From: Actinomycetes bacterium
GTDB lineage: Bacteria; Actinomycetota; Acidimicrobiia; Acidimicrobiales; Palsa-688
Assembly (NCBI GenBank): GCA_021811865.1
Contig: JAKAQB010000005.1
Coordinates: 1 to 64,000 of the forward strand
Direction: 5' to 3'
DNA length: 64,000 nt
Each line of letters opens with the position of its first letter. The stretch's first letter is position 1. The translations under genes and the position numbers were made by a program. Of the stretch, positions 44,235 to 53,320 are shown piece after piece. A model generated the notes under the pieces. It made no database searches. It saw only the letters and a list, made by a program, of their open reading frames with translations, and was not told the origin of the DNA.

Positions 44235-46439
44235 ATGGCGCGCGACCCGAAGTACGACGTCCTCTTCGAGCCCGTCAAGATCGGCCCGAAGACGCTCCGC
44301 AACCGCTTCTACCAGGTCCCCCACTGCATCGGCGCCGGCTCCGAGAAGCCCGGCTTCCAGGCCTACCACAGAGGCATCAAGGCCGAGGGGGGATGGGCGG
44401 CGTGCTGCACCGAGTACTGCTCGATCAGCCCGGAGTCCGACGACACCATGCGCGTGTCCGCCCGCATCTGGGACGACGGCGACGTGCAGAACCTGGCGGC
44501 GATGTGCGACAGGCTGCACCAGTACGGGGCGTTGGCGGGGATCGAACTTTGGTACGGCGGCCCGCACGCCCCCTGCATGGAGACCCGCGACCAGCCGCGG
44601 GGGCCGTCGCAGATCGCGTCGGAGTTTGAGGCGAACATCTACCCGCGCTACGCCGACAAGGACGACATCCAGCTGCTGCAGCGGTACTACGTGGACGCGG
44701 CCATCCGGGCGCGGGAGGCCGGCTTCGACATCGTCTACGTCTACGGCGCCCACAGCTACCTGCCGCTGCAGTTCCTCTCGCCGTGGGCCAACAAGCGCAC
44801 CGACGAGTACGGGGGCAGCTTCGAGAACCGGGCGCGGTTCTGGAAGGAGACCCTCGAGAAGGTGCGGGAAGCCGTCGGCGACGACTGCGCCATCGCCTCC
44901 CGCTTCGCTGTCGACACCCTCTACGGACCCGCCGGCGTCGAGCTCGAGAAGGACGGCCTGCGCTTCGTCGAGCACGTGGACCACCTCGTCGACCTCTGGG
45001 ACCTCACCGTCGGCGACATCGCCGAATGGGGCCAGAACGCCGGACCGTCGCGCTTCTTCGAGGAGAACCACGAGAAGCCCTACACCGGGCGCATCAAGCC
45101 GGGCAACCACACCAACAAGCCGGTCGTCGGCGTCGGGCGGATCGTCAGCCCGGACACGATGGTGGCGATCATCCAGTCGGGCCAGTTCGACATCATCGGT
45201 GCCGCCCGCCCGTCGATCTCCGACCCGTTCCTGCCCAAGAAGATCGAGGAGGGCCGCCTCGACGACATCCGGGAGTGCATCGGGTGCAACCAGTGCATCT
45301 CCCGATGGGAGATCGGAGGTCCGCCGATGGTCTGCACCCAGAACGCCACCGCCGGCGAGGAGTACCGCCGGGGCTGGCACCCGGAGAGCTTCCACCGGGC
45401 CGCCAACGCCGACAAGGGCGTGCTCGTCGTCGGCGCCGGGCCGGCGGGCATGGAATGCGCCATGATCCTCGCCAAGCGCGAGATGTCGGCGGTCCACCTC
45501 GTGGAGGCCCTGCCCGAGATCGGCGGCAACGTCAACTGGGTGTCGACGCTCGGTCACTCGGACGGCAAGGAGAACATCTTCCGGGGCACCGCACGTGGCC
45601 TCGGCGACTGGAAGCGGGTCGTCAACTACCGCCAGGTCCAGCTCGACAAGCTGAAGAACGTGGAAGTCCACACAGGTTCGCGGCTGACCGCGGAGCAGGC
45701 CAGGGAGTACGGGGCCGAGATCGTGATCGTCGCCACCGGCTGCCACTGGGCGACCGACGGCCTCAACAGCGTCACCCACGAGACCATCCCCGGCGTCGAC
45801 ACGGCCAACAACGACTGGCAGCTGACCCCGGAGGACGTCGCCCTCGGCCGCAAAGATGTCGGCCACCGGGTTCTGATCATCGACAACGAGGCGTACTTCA
45901 TGGGCGTCACCCTCGCCCAGAAGCTCGCCGGCGAGGGCCACCAGGTGCACCTGCTCACCCAGCGGGCATCGGTCGGCCAGTACATGGACTACACGCTCGA
46001 GGCCCCGATGATGCACCGGGAGCTGCACCGCCTCCACGTGGACATGCACACCGAGACCCACATCGAGCGCGTCGACCCGGGGGTCGTCACCGCCTACAAC
46101 ATCTGGGACCCGTCCCACAAGGAGCGGTTCGAGGTGGACACGGTGGTGCTCTGCACGGCACGGGTGTCCAACGACTCGCTCTACCGGGAGCTCAAGGCCG
46201 GCAAGGAGGAGCTGGCGGCGGCCGGCGTCGAGTCCCTCTACCTCATCGGTGACGCCTCGGCTCCGCGGATGATCGTCGACTGCATCTTCGACGGGCACCG
46301 CCTCGCCCGCGAGATCGACAGCGCCAACCCTGCCATCCCCCTGCCGTTCATCCGGGAGCGGCGCTTGTGGGGCGCCACCTCCAACAAGGAGTTCGAGGTG
46401 CAGCTCCTGGCGCAGTCGGACATGGCGCCGATGGCGTGA
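44235..46439 (+). CDS. tmd: Trimethylamine dehydrogenase
   Basis: Oxidatively demethylates trimethylamine to dimethylamine and formaldehyde, passing electrons through FMN and a 4Fe-4S cluster to ETF. 734 residues, the length of characterised TMADH, and nearly collinear with it: a TIM-barrel N-terminal domain with QVPHCIGAG, whose Cys31 is the counterpart of the Cys that binds 6-S-cysteinyl FMN; the cluster motif CIGCNQCISRWEIGGPPMVC; then ADP- and NAD-binding-like domains (VLVVGAGPAGMECA). Tyr61 (EYCSISPES), counterpart of Tyr60, which is replaced in dimethylamine dehydrogenase, is retained, as are two Trp of the amine pocket (LVDLWDL or AEWG, and SRWE). This favours trimethylamine. Ribosome-binding site GGAGG upstream of ATG 44235. 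Confidence 0.92.
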   Translation: MARDPKYDVLFEPVKIGPKTLRNRFYQVPHCIGAGSEKPGFQAYHRGIKAEGGWAACCTEYCSISPESDDTMRVSARIWDDGDVQNLAAMCDRLHQYGALAGIELWYGGPHAPCMETRDQPRGPSQIASEFEANIYPRYADKDDIQLLQRYYVDAAIRAREAGFDIVYVYGAHSYLPLQFLSPWANKRTDEYGGSFENRARFWKETLEKVREAVGDDCAIASRFAVDTLYGPAGVELEKDGLRFVEHVDHLVDLWDLTVGDIAEWGQNAGPSRFFEENHEKPYTGRIKPGNHTNKPVVGVGRIVSPDTMVAIIQSGQFDIIGAARPSISDPFLPKKIEEGRLDDIRECIGCNQCISRWEIGGPPMVCTQNATAGEEYRRGWHPESFHRAANADKGVLVVGAGPAGMECAMILAKREMSAVHLVEALPEIGGNVNWVSTLGHSDGKENIFRGTARGLGDWKRVVNYRQVQLDKLKNVEVHTGSRLTAEQAREYGAEIVIVATGCHWATDGLNSVTHETIPGVDTANNDWQLTPEDVALGRKDVGHRVLIIDNEAYFMGVTLAQKLAGEGHQVHLLTQRASVGQYMDYTLEAPMMHRELHRLHVDMHTETHIERVDPGVVTAYNIWDPSHKERFEVDTVVLCTARVSNDSLYRELKAGKEELAAAGVESLYLIGDASAPRMIVDCIFDGHRLAREIDSANPAIPLPFIRERRLWGATSNKEFEVQLLAQSDMAPMA

Positions 46440-46443
46440 GCCG

Positions 46444-47307
46444 TTGGCGATAGCAGGACAGCCTCTGGCGCCGACGCCGGCGCAGGTATCGCAGTACCGG
46501 GCGGACGGCTTCCTGGTCGTCGAGGAGCTCCTCGAGGCCTCGGAGCTGTCCGCCCTGCGGGACCGGTGGGAGGCGCTTTTCTCGCACGTATGGGAGACCG
46601 GCGTGGCACCCGACGAGGTCAACTACACGCCCGGCGTCACTCCTCCCGACCGGACCCGGCAGCTGTGCAACGCCTGGAAGGCTGACCGGGTGGTGGCCCG
46701 CACCACGCTGTCGGTGCGCAACGCCAGCTTCGCGGCACACCTCGCCGGACTCGACGGGCTGCGCATCGGGCAGGACAACCTGATCTGGAAGCCGCCGTCG
46801 GGCAAGGCGTTGCTCGCCCACCAAGACGGCGCCTACCTCGACTGGATGGACCCGCCCAACATGACGACGTGCTGGATTGCGCTCGACGACACGCACGCTG
46901 ACACGGGCACGATCTACCACGTGCGGGGGTCCCACCGCTGGGAGCGGTCGCCGGTGGGCGGCGAGTTCCACGCTCCCGACGACTGGCTCGGTCACCTCCG
47001 ATCGGTGACCGGCGTCGACGGCCCCCTCGACCTGGTGCCCATCCTCGTGCCCGCCGGCGGCGCAGCCTTCCACGACGCCTGGACATGGCACGGCTCCCCG
47101 GCCAACGAGCGGTCCGACGCCCAGCGACGAGCCGTCATCAGCCACTTCATCGACGCCCGGACCCGCTGGTCGGCGCATGTCGCCCACCCCGTCTACAGCC
47201 GGTACCGCCGGCCGGGGGAGGTGGAGATGGACGAGGCGTTCTTCCCGGTCGCGTGGCGGGCGGACGGATACCGCACGGCGTGGTTGGACGACTTCGTGGC
47301 GGCGTAG
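46444..47307 (+). CDS. Phytanoyl-CoA dioxygenase (PhyH) family protein
   Basis: Fe(II)/2-oxoglutarate-dependent oxygenase of 287 residues. The metal-binding HxD is HQDGAYLDW, the distal His is in WTWHGSPAN, and the 2-oxoglutarate Arg is the RR of QRRAVISHF. It starts (TTG 46444) 4 bp after the tmd stop and is almost certainly co-transcribed. An oxidative N-demethylation or hydroxylation of an amine would fit the neighbours, but no sequence feature names the substrate. Confidence 0.82.
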   Translation: MAIAGQPLAPTPAQVSQYRADGFLVVEELLEASELSALRDRWEALFSHVWETGVAPDEVNYTPGVTPPDRTRQLCNAWKADRVVARTTLSVRNASFAAHLAGLDGLRIGQDNLIWKPPSGKALLAHQDGAYLDWMDPPNMTTCWIALDDTHADTGTIYHVRGSHRWERSPVGGEFHAPDDWLGHLRSVTGVDGPLDLVPILVPAGGAAFHDAWTWHGSPANERSDAQRRAVISHFIDARTRWSAHVAHPVYSRYRRPGEVEMDEAFFPVAWRADGYRTAWLDDFVAA

Positions 47308-47315
47308 GCGCCGGC

Positions 47316-47369
47316 GCCGGGGCGCCGGGGCGCCGGGGCGCCGGGGCGCCGGGGCGCCGGGGGGGCGGG
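47316..47369. repeat. 8-bp minisatellite (GCGCCGGG)6
   Basis: Six tandem copies of GCGCCGGG just after the PhyH stop, running into a G-tract. The following 47370-47581 is low-complexity and includes a second run of CCGCCCTCGCCCC-like units at about 47520-47580. No gene is seen in 47308-47581, the gap between the converging PhyH and EtfD-like genes. Confidence 0.8.
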
Positions 47370-47581
47370 GGGGGGCCGGCGGGGCGGCGCACACCTCGGC
47401 TACGAAGCCGCCCAAAAGGGACGTATAGACCACGAGCGGAAGGGAAAGGTAAGTCTCTCGCTTGAGCAACATCCCTCCGCCGACCTGTGCCGGTATCTCT
47501 GGATCGCTACCCTCGCGCCACTCCCGCCTCCGCCCTCGCCCCCGCCTCCGCCCTCGCCCCCGCCCCCGCCCCCTCGCCCGC

Positions 47582-49798
47582 TTACGCCGGCACACCAACC
47601 GCTCCCTCCGCCGCCGGCGCCTCCGGCAGGGCCAGCGCCTCCATCACCACCTCGGTGATCTCGCGCAGTTGTATGGCGTCGGCGTGGCCGGAGGTCTTGA
47701 TGGCGTCCTCGAACATCGTGACGTCCTTGGGGCAGCTGACCACGAAGTGGTCGATGCCCCCGAGGGTGACCGCCTCGTCGATGCGCTGCTCGCTCGGCCT
47801 CCGGGAGCCCTCGGCGCGCAGCTCCCTCATCCAGATGCGACCGCCGCCGGCGCCGCAGCAGAAGGAGTTGTCCCTCGACCGCGGCATCTCCACCAGCTCG
47901 ACGCCGCACGCCTCGAGCACCTGGCGGGGTGGGTCGAAGACGCCGTTGTACCGGCCCAGGTTGCACGGGTCGTGGTAGGTCACCCGGTAGCCGAGCTTGC
48001 GGACCGGGCGGATGGCTCCGCTGGCGATGAGCTCGAGCAGGAGCTGGCTGTGGTGGAGCACCGTCCAGCTCCCGCCGGCCTGCGGGTACTCGTTGCGCAG
48101 CGTGTTGAACGTGTGGGCGTCGGAGGTGAAGATGCGGTCGAACTCGCACGCAGAGATGGTGGACACGTTGTGAGCGGCGAGCTCTGCCCAGAGCCCTTCT
48201 TCACCCACACGCCTCACGTCGCACCCGCCGGTCTTCTCGGCATCGAAGAGGATCCCGAAGTCGACGCCGGCGGAGCGCAGCACCGTCGCCAGGGTGCGGG
48301 AGACACGCTGGTTGCGCGGGTCGAAGGACGCGTAGTCCCCCACGAACCACAGCAGTGACGCCGGCTCCTTGCGGATGTCCTTGACGGGGAAGTCGAGCTC
48401 CGATGTCCACCTCCCCCGCTTGCGCTTCGACTCGCCGAAGGAGTTGCCGGACCTCTGGATGGTCTCGAGGGTGGTCTGGAGCATCGAGTCCATCTCTCCC
48501 TCGTCGACCAGGCGCCGGCGGAGCTGGTTGATGATGGGCACGTGCTCGATGCCCACGGGGCAGATCTCGACGCAGGCCATGCACTGCATGCAGGACCACA
48601 GCGTCTCGGCCCTGATGGGCCCGGCACCACCACCACCGCCACCACCGCCACCACCGCCACCACCGCCTACCAACGGCATGGACATCAGCGCCGCCGGCGA
48701 CTCCGCCAACCCCGCCGCCGCCCCGACGCCTCCCACCCCCGCTGCGGCGTGGATCCCCAACGACGCGTCGGCGACCTCCCGCAGGTCGAGGATGAGGTCG
48801 CGGGGGGACAGCGGGTAGCCGGAGTTGGCCGCGGGGCACGCCTCGGTGCACTTGCCGCACTTGGTGCAGGCGTCGAGCGACAGCAGGTGCCGCCAGGTCA
48901 GGTCGGCGATGCTGCCGTAGCCGATCGAAGCGGCGTCCTCGTCGACCGCCACCAGCGAGCGCCCCGCAGTCGGGTCACGGACGGTGAGCGTCGCCGGGGC
49001 GGCCAGCACGTGCACGGCTTTGGTGTAGGGGATCGACGCCACGAAGGTGAGCGCCGAAAGCCCGTGGATCCACCACAACACGTGGTGCGCCACGCCGGCG
49101 GATCCGCCCGACAGGCCGATGGCGGTGAAGAGCTTGAACAGCACCCAGCCTACGGGTGTCCAGGCGGCGAAGGACGGGTGGACCGACGCCAGTTGCAGCC
49201 CTTCGAGGAGGAAGCCGGTGACGACCAGCCACAGCAGCGTGGTGAGGAAGACCCAGTCCCCGACGCGGTAGAGGGTCCGGTCGTACGACCCGGGGGTGCG
49301 GTCGGGGCGGCGGTAGTCGAGCTTCGGCGGCATGAGCACGCCGCGCCGGGCGGCCAGCGCCACGAGCCCCACCAGGAGCATGAGCCCGGAGATGTCGAGC
49401 ACGAGCTTGTAGCCGAGGTAGAAGGCGCCCTGCCAGAAGTACCAGCCGAACACGGGCGACGCGAAGTCCGTCTGGATCCCGAGGATCGTCGTGCCGACGA
49501 AGAGCAGCAGGAACCCGTAGAAGACGAGGAGGTGCGCCATTCCTGCGGCGTGGTCGCGCCGCTTCAACCGGGAGTGCGACAACGTGACCCTGAGCATGGA
49601 TGCGGTGCGCCGCCCGAGCGGCGGCGCACCCAACCGGTCGGCCCGTCCTCGCCGGTACTTCAACACCAGTTGAGCGGCGCCCCAGGCGAAGGCGGCCGTG
49701 GACACGACGATCAGCCCGTACCACAGGACGATCTCTCCATGGCTGAGGCCCTGGAAGGCTTGCCGGCTGACCATGCCGGCTCGAAGGGCACCAGCCAC
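47582..49798 (-). CDS. EtfD-like membrane Fe-S oxidoreductase
   Basis: A 738-residue fused protein taking electrons from ETF to the quinone pool. An N-terminal NarI-type membrane domain (about 20-265, at least five helices, for example AAGMAHLLVFYGFLLLFVG) is followed by two 4Fe-4S motifs CTKCGKCTEACP and CMQCMACVEICP, then two CCG (HdrD) domains: CDVRRVGEEG...HDPCNLGRYN and NSFCCGAGGGRIW. The layout is that of HdrDE/DgcB-type proteins and mycobacterial EtfD. Odd: about 14 consecutive Gly (residues 378-391) between the cluster motifs, made by a DNA repeat. It belongs with etfB-etfA upstream, from which an IS607 element now separates it. Start GTG 49798 or ATG 49774. Confidence 0.85.
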   Translation of the reverse strand: MAGALRAGMVSRQAFQGLSHGEIVLWYGLIVVSTAAFAWGAAQLVLKYRRGRADRLGAPPLGRRTASMLRVTLSHSRLKRRDHAAGMAHLLVFYGFLLLFVGTTILGIQTDFASPVFGWYFWQGAFYLGYKLVLDISGLMLLVGLVALAARRGVLMPPKLDYRRPDRTPGSYDRTLYRVGDWVFLTTLLWLVVTGFLLEGLQLASVHPSFAAWTPVGWVLFKLFTAIGLSGGSAGVAHHVLWWIHGLSALTFVASIPYTKAVHVLAAPATLTVRDPTAGRSLVAVDEDAASIGYGSIADLTWRHLLSLDACTKCGKCTEACPAANSGYPLSPRDLILDLREVADASLGIHAAAGVGGVGAAAGLAESPAALMSMPLVGGGGGGGGGGGGGGAGPIRAETLWSCMQCMACVEICPVGIEHVPIINQLRRRLVDEGEMDSMLQTTLETIQRSGNSFGESKRKRGRWTSELDFPVKDIRKEPASLLWFVGDYASFDPRNQRVSRTLATVLRSAGVDFGILFDAEKTGGCDVRRVGEEGLWAELAAHNVSTISACEFDRIFTSDAHTFNTLRNEYPQAGGSWTVLHHSQLLLELIASGAIRPVRKLGYRVTYHDPCNLGRYNGVFDPPRQVLEACGVELVEMPRSRDNSFCCGAGGGRIWMRELRAEGSRRPSEQRIDEAVTLGGIDHFVVSCPKDVTMFEDAIKTSGHADAIQLREITEVVMEALALPEAPAAEGAVGVPA
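48625..48667. repeat. 9-bp repeat encoding polyglycine in the EtfD-like gene
   Basis: Four tandem copies of CCACCACCG (plus strand) within the coding region, read as a glycine run on the minus strand. The unit is a multiple of 3, so copy-number changes keep the frame. Confidence 0.85.
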
Positions 49799-49822
49799 TA
49801 GTCCAACCGTTGCTTCGAGACC

Positions 49823-49838
49823 TGATCAAAGTTGATCA
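49823..49838. promoter_or_regulatory. Palindrome TGATCAA-AG-TTGATCA at the tnpB end
   Basis: Perfect 7-bp inverted repeat with a 2-bp centre, overlapping the tnpB stop codon (49836-49838). It stands 25 bp upstream of the EtfD-like start on the minus strand. It could be the end of the IS607 element, part of its guide-RNA scaffold, or an operator of the EtfD-like gene. Confidence 0.4.
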
Positions 49839-51590
49839 CGGTTCGTGCTCCCGTCCGCCGGCGTGTCGGGGCGGACGGCCCCTCCGTAACGGTGCGGAGG
49901 TGTAGGACCGGCTTGAGGCCCGGGGCAAGCCCGGACGGCGGGCCGGGAGGTGAGCTGGGGCAGGTACGTCGATGTCCTTGCCTGGAGGCTCGGTGTCGAG
50001 CCGAGTGCTACGAGAGCACAACCCACTCGGATCCCAGGTCGACCTCCTACGGGGGAGGGAACGGGCCAACAGCTTCAGCCCGGCGTGGTGCCGGGAGGCT
50101 CCAGCCCCGTCTCCGCTCCTGGGGAGACGGGCGGCCACCTGCGGTCTGACGGTTGTGCCCAGACCCAGGGCGCGCCTGGCGATCACACACGCCGCGCCCT
50201 GGTCGACCGACACCCCGTGGACCGCGGAGTAGTTGGCCTGTCCGAGGGCAGAGGTCCACGCCGGGTTCACGGAGATCACGTCCAGGCCCTCGTCGCCGCT
50301 GCGGGAGGCGAGGGCCTGGAAGAACTTGTTGTAGGCGAAGGAGGAGAGGAGCCGCTTCAGCCGGCGGGAGGAGTAGCGCAGTTGGGCTCGGGCCCGGGTG
50401 AAGTCGAGCTGCTCGACTGCGATGGCCGCCCCGTGCAGCCTGGCGAGCCGGCAAAGCTGCGCCACGGCCACGCCGATGCGGTCGGCGTTCTGCTCGGCGC
50501 TGCCGGAGAGGTCGAGGTCGATCCTGCCCCAGCGAAGCGGGTTGCCGTGAGCGTTGACCAGGCTCCAGGCGATGTGGTCGGCGTTGAGGTCGGCCCCGAC
50601 CACCAGCGACGGGGAGCGGTCCACCGGCTTGCGGGCCGGGCGGTCGAAGCTCGCCTGCACATGCCACTCGTCGCTCTCTGGAGAAGAGGAGCGCGTGAAG
50701 CGGACCGTGACGGGGGAGTGGCAGCAGAGCTTCGGGTCGGTCTTGGGGGGCTTCTTGGGGAGCGGGACGTGCTGGCCGTCAGCCCTGGCAGCCTTCTGGG
50801 CCTCGTAGATGCCCCGGTCCCGCTGCCTGCCGGCCCAGGCGGCGCGCTGGGTGGCGAGATCGGGGGACATCGCCCAGGCGAGCATCCCCCGGCGGTTCTT
50901 CTCGACGAAGCCGACCACGGGGATCTCGACCCACTCGGCCCCGCCCGAGAGGTGCCGCAGGAAGCCCGGGACCCGAAGCTCGATCGCGTCGCCCCGTCCG
51001 TCCTCGGAGAGACGGACCCTCGCCGAGTAGTTGCCGGCGGTCGACTCTCGGTCTCCGTGAAGGCAGAAGCCGCCAGAGCGCGCCTGCTGCCAGGTCCGCC
51101 TCCACTGCGAGCGGTCGGCGAAGCCTGCGGCGGCCGGGTCGTTGCCCGCCAGGGCGAGCCTGCGGGACCCGAAGCACACCCTCACGTCGTCTCGGGCGAG
51201 CCGGCTCTCCATCTCGGAGACGCGAGCCCGCAGCCGGTTCTGGCGCCGTGACATGCCGTGGCGCTTGGGCTTGTCCTTCTCCCGCCGCCTCGCCTTGGAG
51301 AGCCTCTCTTCCAGGACCTCGAGATCCTGGCGGGAGCGCTCCAGGGCCAGCTTGGTCGACTCGACCGCCCCGGAGTGGGCCCCTTCGGCCGACACGAACA
51401 ACCCGTTGGCCTCCCGCTGGGACCACCCTCGCCCGATCAGCTCGGAGCGCACCCCGCCGGTGGGGGTGGCCGGACCGGGGGGGACGAACCACGCCTCGGC
51501 GTAGGCCTCGAGCAGCTCTGTGGGGGCGCTGGGGGCAACCTTCGCCCCCGAGCCGGCCGGGACCGCTTCGATGGCTCTTGCCCGGCTCAT
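49836..51590 (-). CDS. tnpB: TnpB-like RuvC nuclease without zinc ribbon
   Basis: A 584-residue TnpB-related protein, longer than classical TnpB (about 400). N-terminal helices with a basic coiled segment (QDLEVLEERLSKARRREKDK) precede the OrfB-like region. The RuvC catalytic residues appear as VVGADLNADH (Asp), AIAVEQLDFTRA (Glu) and SVDQGAACVIARRAL (Asp). Between the second and third motif stands only SVNPAWTSALGQANYSAVHG, with no CxxC pairs, so the zinc ribbon of standard TnpB/Cas12 is missing. After the last motif a long Arg/Pro-rich tail of about 95 residues may be read-through of the non-coding RNA region. ATG 51590 overlaps the tnpA stop. Confidence 0.82.
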   Translation of the reverse strand: MSRARAIEAVPAGSGAKVAPSAPTELLEAYAEAWFVPPGPATPTGGVRSELIGRGWSQREANGLFVSAEGAHSGAVESTKLALERSRQDLEVLEERLSKARRREKDKPKRHGMSRRQNRLRARVSEMESRLARDDVRVCFGSRRLALAGNDPAAAGFADRSQWRRTWQQARSGGFCLHGDRESTAGNYSARVRLSEDGRGDAIELRVPGFLRHLSGGAEWVEIPVVGFVEKNRRGMLAWAMSPDLATQRAAWAGRQRDRGIYEAQKAARADGQHVPLPKKPPKTDPKLCCHSPVTVRFTRSSSPESDEWHVQASFDRPARKPVDRSPSLVVGADLNADHIAWSLVNAHGNPLRWGRIDLDLSGSAEQNADRIGVAVAQLCRLARLHGAAIAVEQLDFTRARAQLRYSSRRLKRLLSSFAYNKFFQALASRSGDEGLDVISVNPAWTSALGQANYSAVHGVSVDQGAACVIARRALGLGTTVRPQVAARLPRSGDGAGASRHHAGLKLLARSLPRRRSTWDPSGLCSRSTRLDTEPPGKDIDVPAPAHLPARRPGLPRASSRSYTSAPLRRGRPPRHAGGREHEP

Positions 51591-52240
51591 CGGGCCCCCG
51601 CCCTTACGCACGCCTGGAGGGCCCTGGCCTTGGCCGAGCGCTGCCCGTAGAGCCTCCCCGACAAGGAGGTGACCACTGCGAGCATGTCGCGCACCAGCTC
51701 GGGCTCGGCCGAGCCGGAGAGAGCCTCGTCCTCGCCGATGCAGACCAGGCTCACCCCATAACCGCAGAGCAGCATCTCGATCCAGCCGGTCCCGAAGCGG
51801 GCCAGGCGCTCCCGATGGGAGACGACGAGCTCGGAGACCTCCGGCGACTGGGCGCGCTGCAACGCCCGGCGCAGACCGGCTCGGCGCTCCGAAAGCCCAG
51901 ACGCCACGTCCCGGTAGACCTCCAGGGCCAGCCCGGGCCGCTTGGCTCCTGCCCACCCCTCGAGCCTGCCCACCTGACGCTCGAGGTCTCCTTCGGAGGC
52001 CTGACGACGCGAGGACACCCTGGCGTAGGCCACCAAGGTCGTCCCCGTCTGCGGGCGACGGACCAGCGGCCCTCCGACCGCTGCCTCCAGGTCCGAGACC
52101 AGGAACACCCGATGCCCGCCAGCCGAGCGCCGATCGGGGAGCGCGCCCTTGTCGGTCCATCTCCGCAGGGTCACCGAGGACAGCCCGGTCAGCCGGCGGG
52201 CTGACTGCACCGAGACCAACGAAGAGCTATCCACTAACAC
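51587..52240 (-). CDS. tnpA: IS607 serine recombinase TnpA
   Basis: 217 residues. An N-terminal MerR-type HTH (SARRLTGLSSVTLRRWTDKG) is followed by the resolvase domain: VAYARVSSRRQ with the catalytic Ser, LERQVGRLEGWAG, YRDVASGLSERRAGLRRALQ, ELVVSHRERLARFG and YGVSLVCIGE. This order, HTH before catalysis, is specific to IS607 transposases. GTG 52240 or GTG 52234 as start. It moves the element; TnpB promotes its retention in known relatives. Confidence 0.9.
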   Translation of the reverse strand: MLVDSSSLVSVQSARRLTGLSSVTLRRWTDKGALPDRRSAGGHRVFLVSDLEAAVGGPLVRRPQTGTTLVAYARVSSRRQASEGDLERQVGRLEGWAGAKRPGLALEVYRDVASGLSERRAGLRRALQRAQSPEVSELVVSHRERLARFGTGWIEMLLCGYGVSLVCIGEDEALSGSAEPELVRDMLAVVTSLSGRLYGQRSAKARALQACVRAGAR

Positions 52241-52372
52241 ATTCTACCACAGCGTCGGCGGATAGAGAAGCTATGAAGAGCGGAGCTGAGAACTGATCGC
52301 CACCCCCCCGCAGAGCCCGCGCCCCCCGCAGAGCCCGCGCCCCCGCTCGCCGCACCCCACCACCCGACCCGT

Positions 52373-53320
52373 TCATCGTGCCCACTGCTGCTCCAGCTCC
52401 TCCGCCACCTCGAACAGGTCCATGACCGCCCCGTAGTGTGCGACGCGGAAGATGGCCGCTTCGGGGTCGCTGTTGACGGCGATGATCGTGCCGCTGGCCT
52501 TCATGCCGGCGAGGTGCTGGATGGCGCCGGAGATGCCCATGGCCAGGTACACCTTGGGCTTGACCGTCTTGCCGGACTGGCCGACCTGGCGGTTGGACGG
52601 CATCCAGCCGGCGTCGACGAGCGGGCGGGAGACCGAAAGGGTGGCCCCCATGGTGCCGGCCAGCTTCACGAAGGTCTCGACGTTGTCCTTCTCGCCGATA
52701 CCCCGGCCGATCGACAGCAGGAAGTCGGCGGTGGTGATGTCGACGTCGCCCTGGGGCGCTTCCTCGAAGGAGACGTGCCGCACCCGCCGGGGGACCGGGG
52801 GAACGTCGATCGTCGATACGCCGGGCGACGACGAGCCCCCGGCGGACGGCCATGCGGTCGGCCGCAGGAGCAGGACTGTCGGTCCGCCGGCAGGGAACGC
52901 CACCTCGGCGTGGACCTTGGACCCGTAGTACGCACGGGTGGCGACGAGCGCACCGTCTTGCCGGCGGACCCCGAACACGTCGCTCGCGAACCCCCCGCCC
53001 TCCCTCGCTGCCAGCGCCGGCAGGTAGCCCATGCTGTTGACGGTGAAGCCCGCCAGCACCACGTCGGGCCGGCGCTCGGAGACGGCGGCCGAGACGGCGG
53101 CGAGGTATGCGCCCGGCTCGAACGTCGGGGCGTCGACCGTCGCGCACACCACCTCGTCGACGCCTTCGACGCTGAGCGGCCCGACGAGAGCGGAGGGGTC
53201 GGCGTCGATGGCCAGGACCGTCACCGGGCCGCCGAGCGCGCCGGCCGCTGTGATCGCTTCGAGCGTCGGCTCCCGCAGCCTGCCCTGCAGGTGCTCGGCG
53301 ACGACAAGGGCTCCGCTCAT
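52373..53320 (-). CDS. etfA: Electron transfer flavoprotein alpha subunit
   Basis: 315 residues. The C-terminal FAD-binding domain carries GRGIGEKDNVETFVKLA, RPLVDAGWMPSNRQVGQSGK, VKPKVYLAMGISGAIQHLAG and the conserved IIAVNSDPEAAIF. The N-terminal half is more divergent. ATG 53320 overlaps the etfB stop (ATGA). Accepts electrons from trimethylamine dehydrogenase and probably the sarcosine-oxidase-like flavoprotein, and passes them to the EtfD-like protein. Confidence 0.93.
   Translation of the reverse strand: MSGALVVAEHLQGRLREPTLEAITAAGALGGPVTVLAIDADPSALVGPLSVEGVDEVVCATVDAPTFEPGAYLAAVSAAVSERRPDVVLAGFTVNSMGYLPALAAREGGGFASDVFGVRRQDGALVATRAYYGSKVHAEVAFPAGGPTVLLLRPTAWPSAGGSSSPGVSTIDVPPVPRRVRHVSFEEAPQGDVDITTADFLLSIGRGIGEKDNVETFVKLAGTMGATLSVSRPLVDAGWMPSNRQVGQSGKTVKPKVYLAMGISGAIQHLAGMKASGTIIAVNSDPEAAIFRVAHYGAVMDLFEVAEELEQQWAR

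Larger units (their letters stand above)
49823..52300 (-). mobile_element. IS607-family insertion (tnpA-tnpB)
   Basis: A serine-recombinase gene with MerR-type HTH and a TnpB-like gene overlap by 4 bp, the signature of IS607. IS607 elements lack inverted terminal repeats and target duplications, so the ends given are approximate: the left at the palindrome past tnpB, the right in the A/T-richer stretch upstream of tnpA. It sits between etfA and the EtfD-like gene, all on the minus strand. Confidence 0.8.

Noticed and set aside
43365..46622. A 1085-codon minus-strand open frame
   Set aside because: Antisense to tmd, whose domain motifs are unambiguous; the frame is open because of codon composition.
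50153..51251. Plus-strand open frames across the IS607 element
   Set aside because: Antisense to tnpB; no ribosome-binding site or motif.
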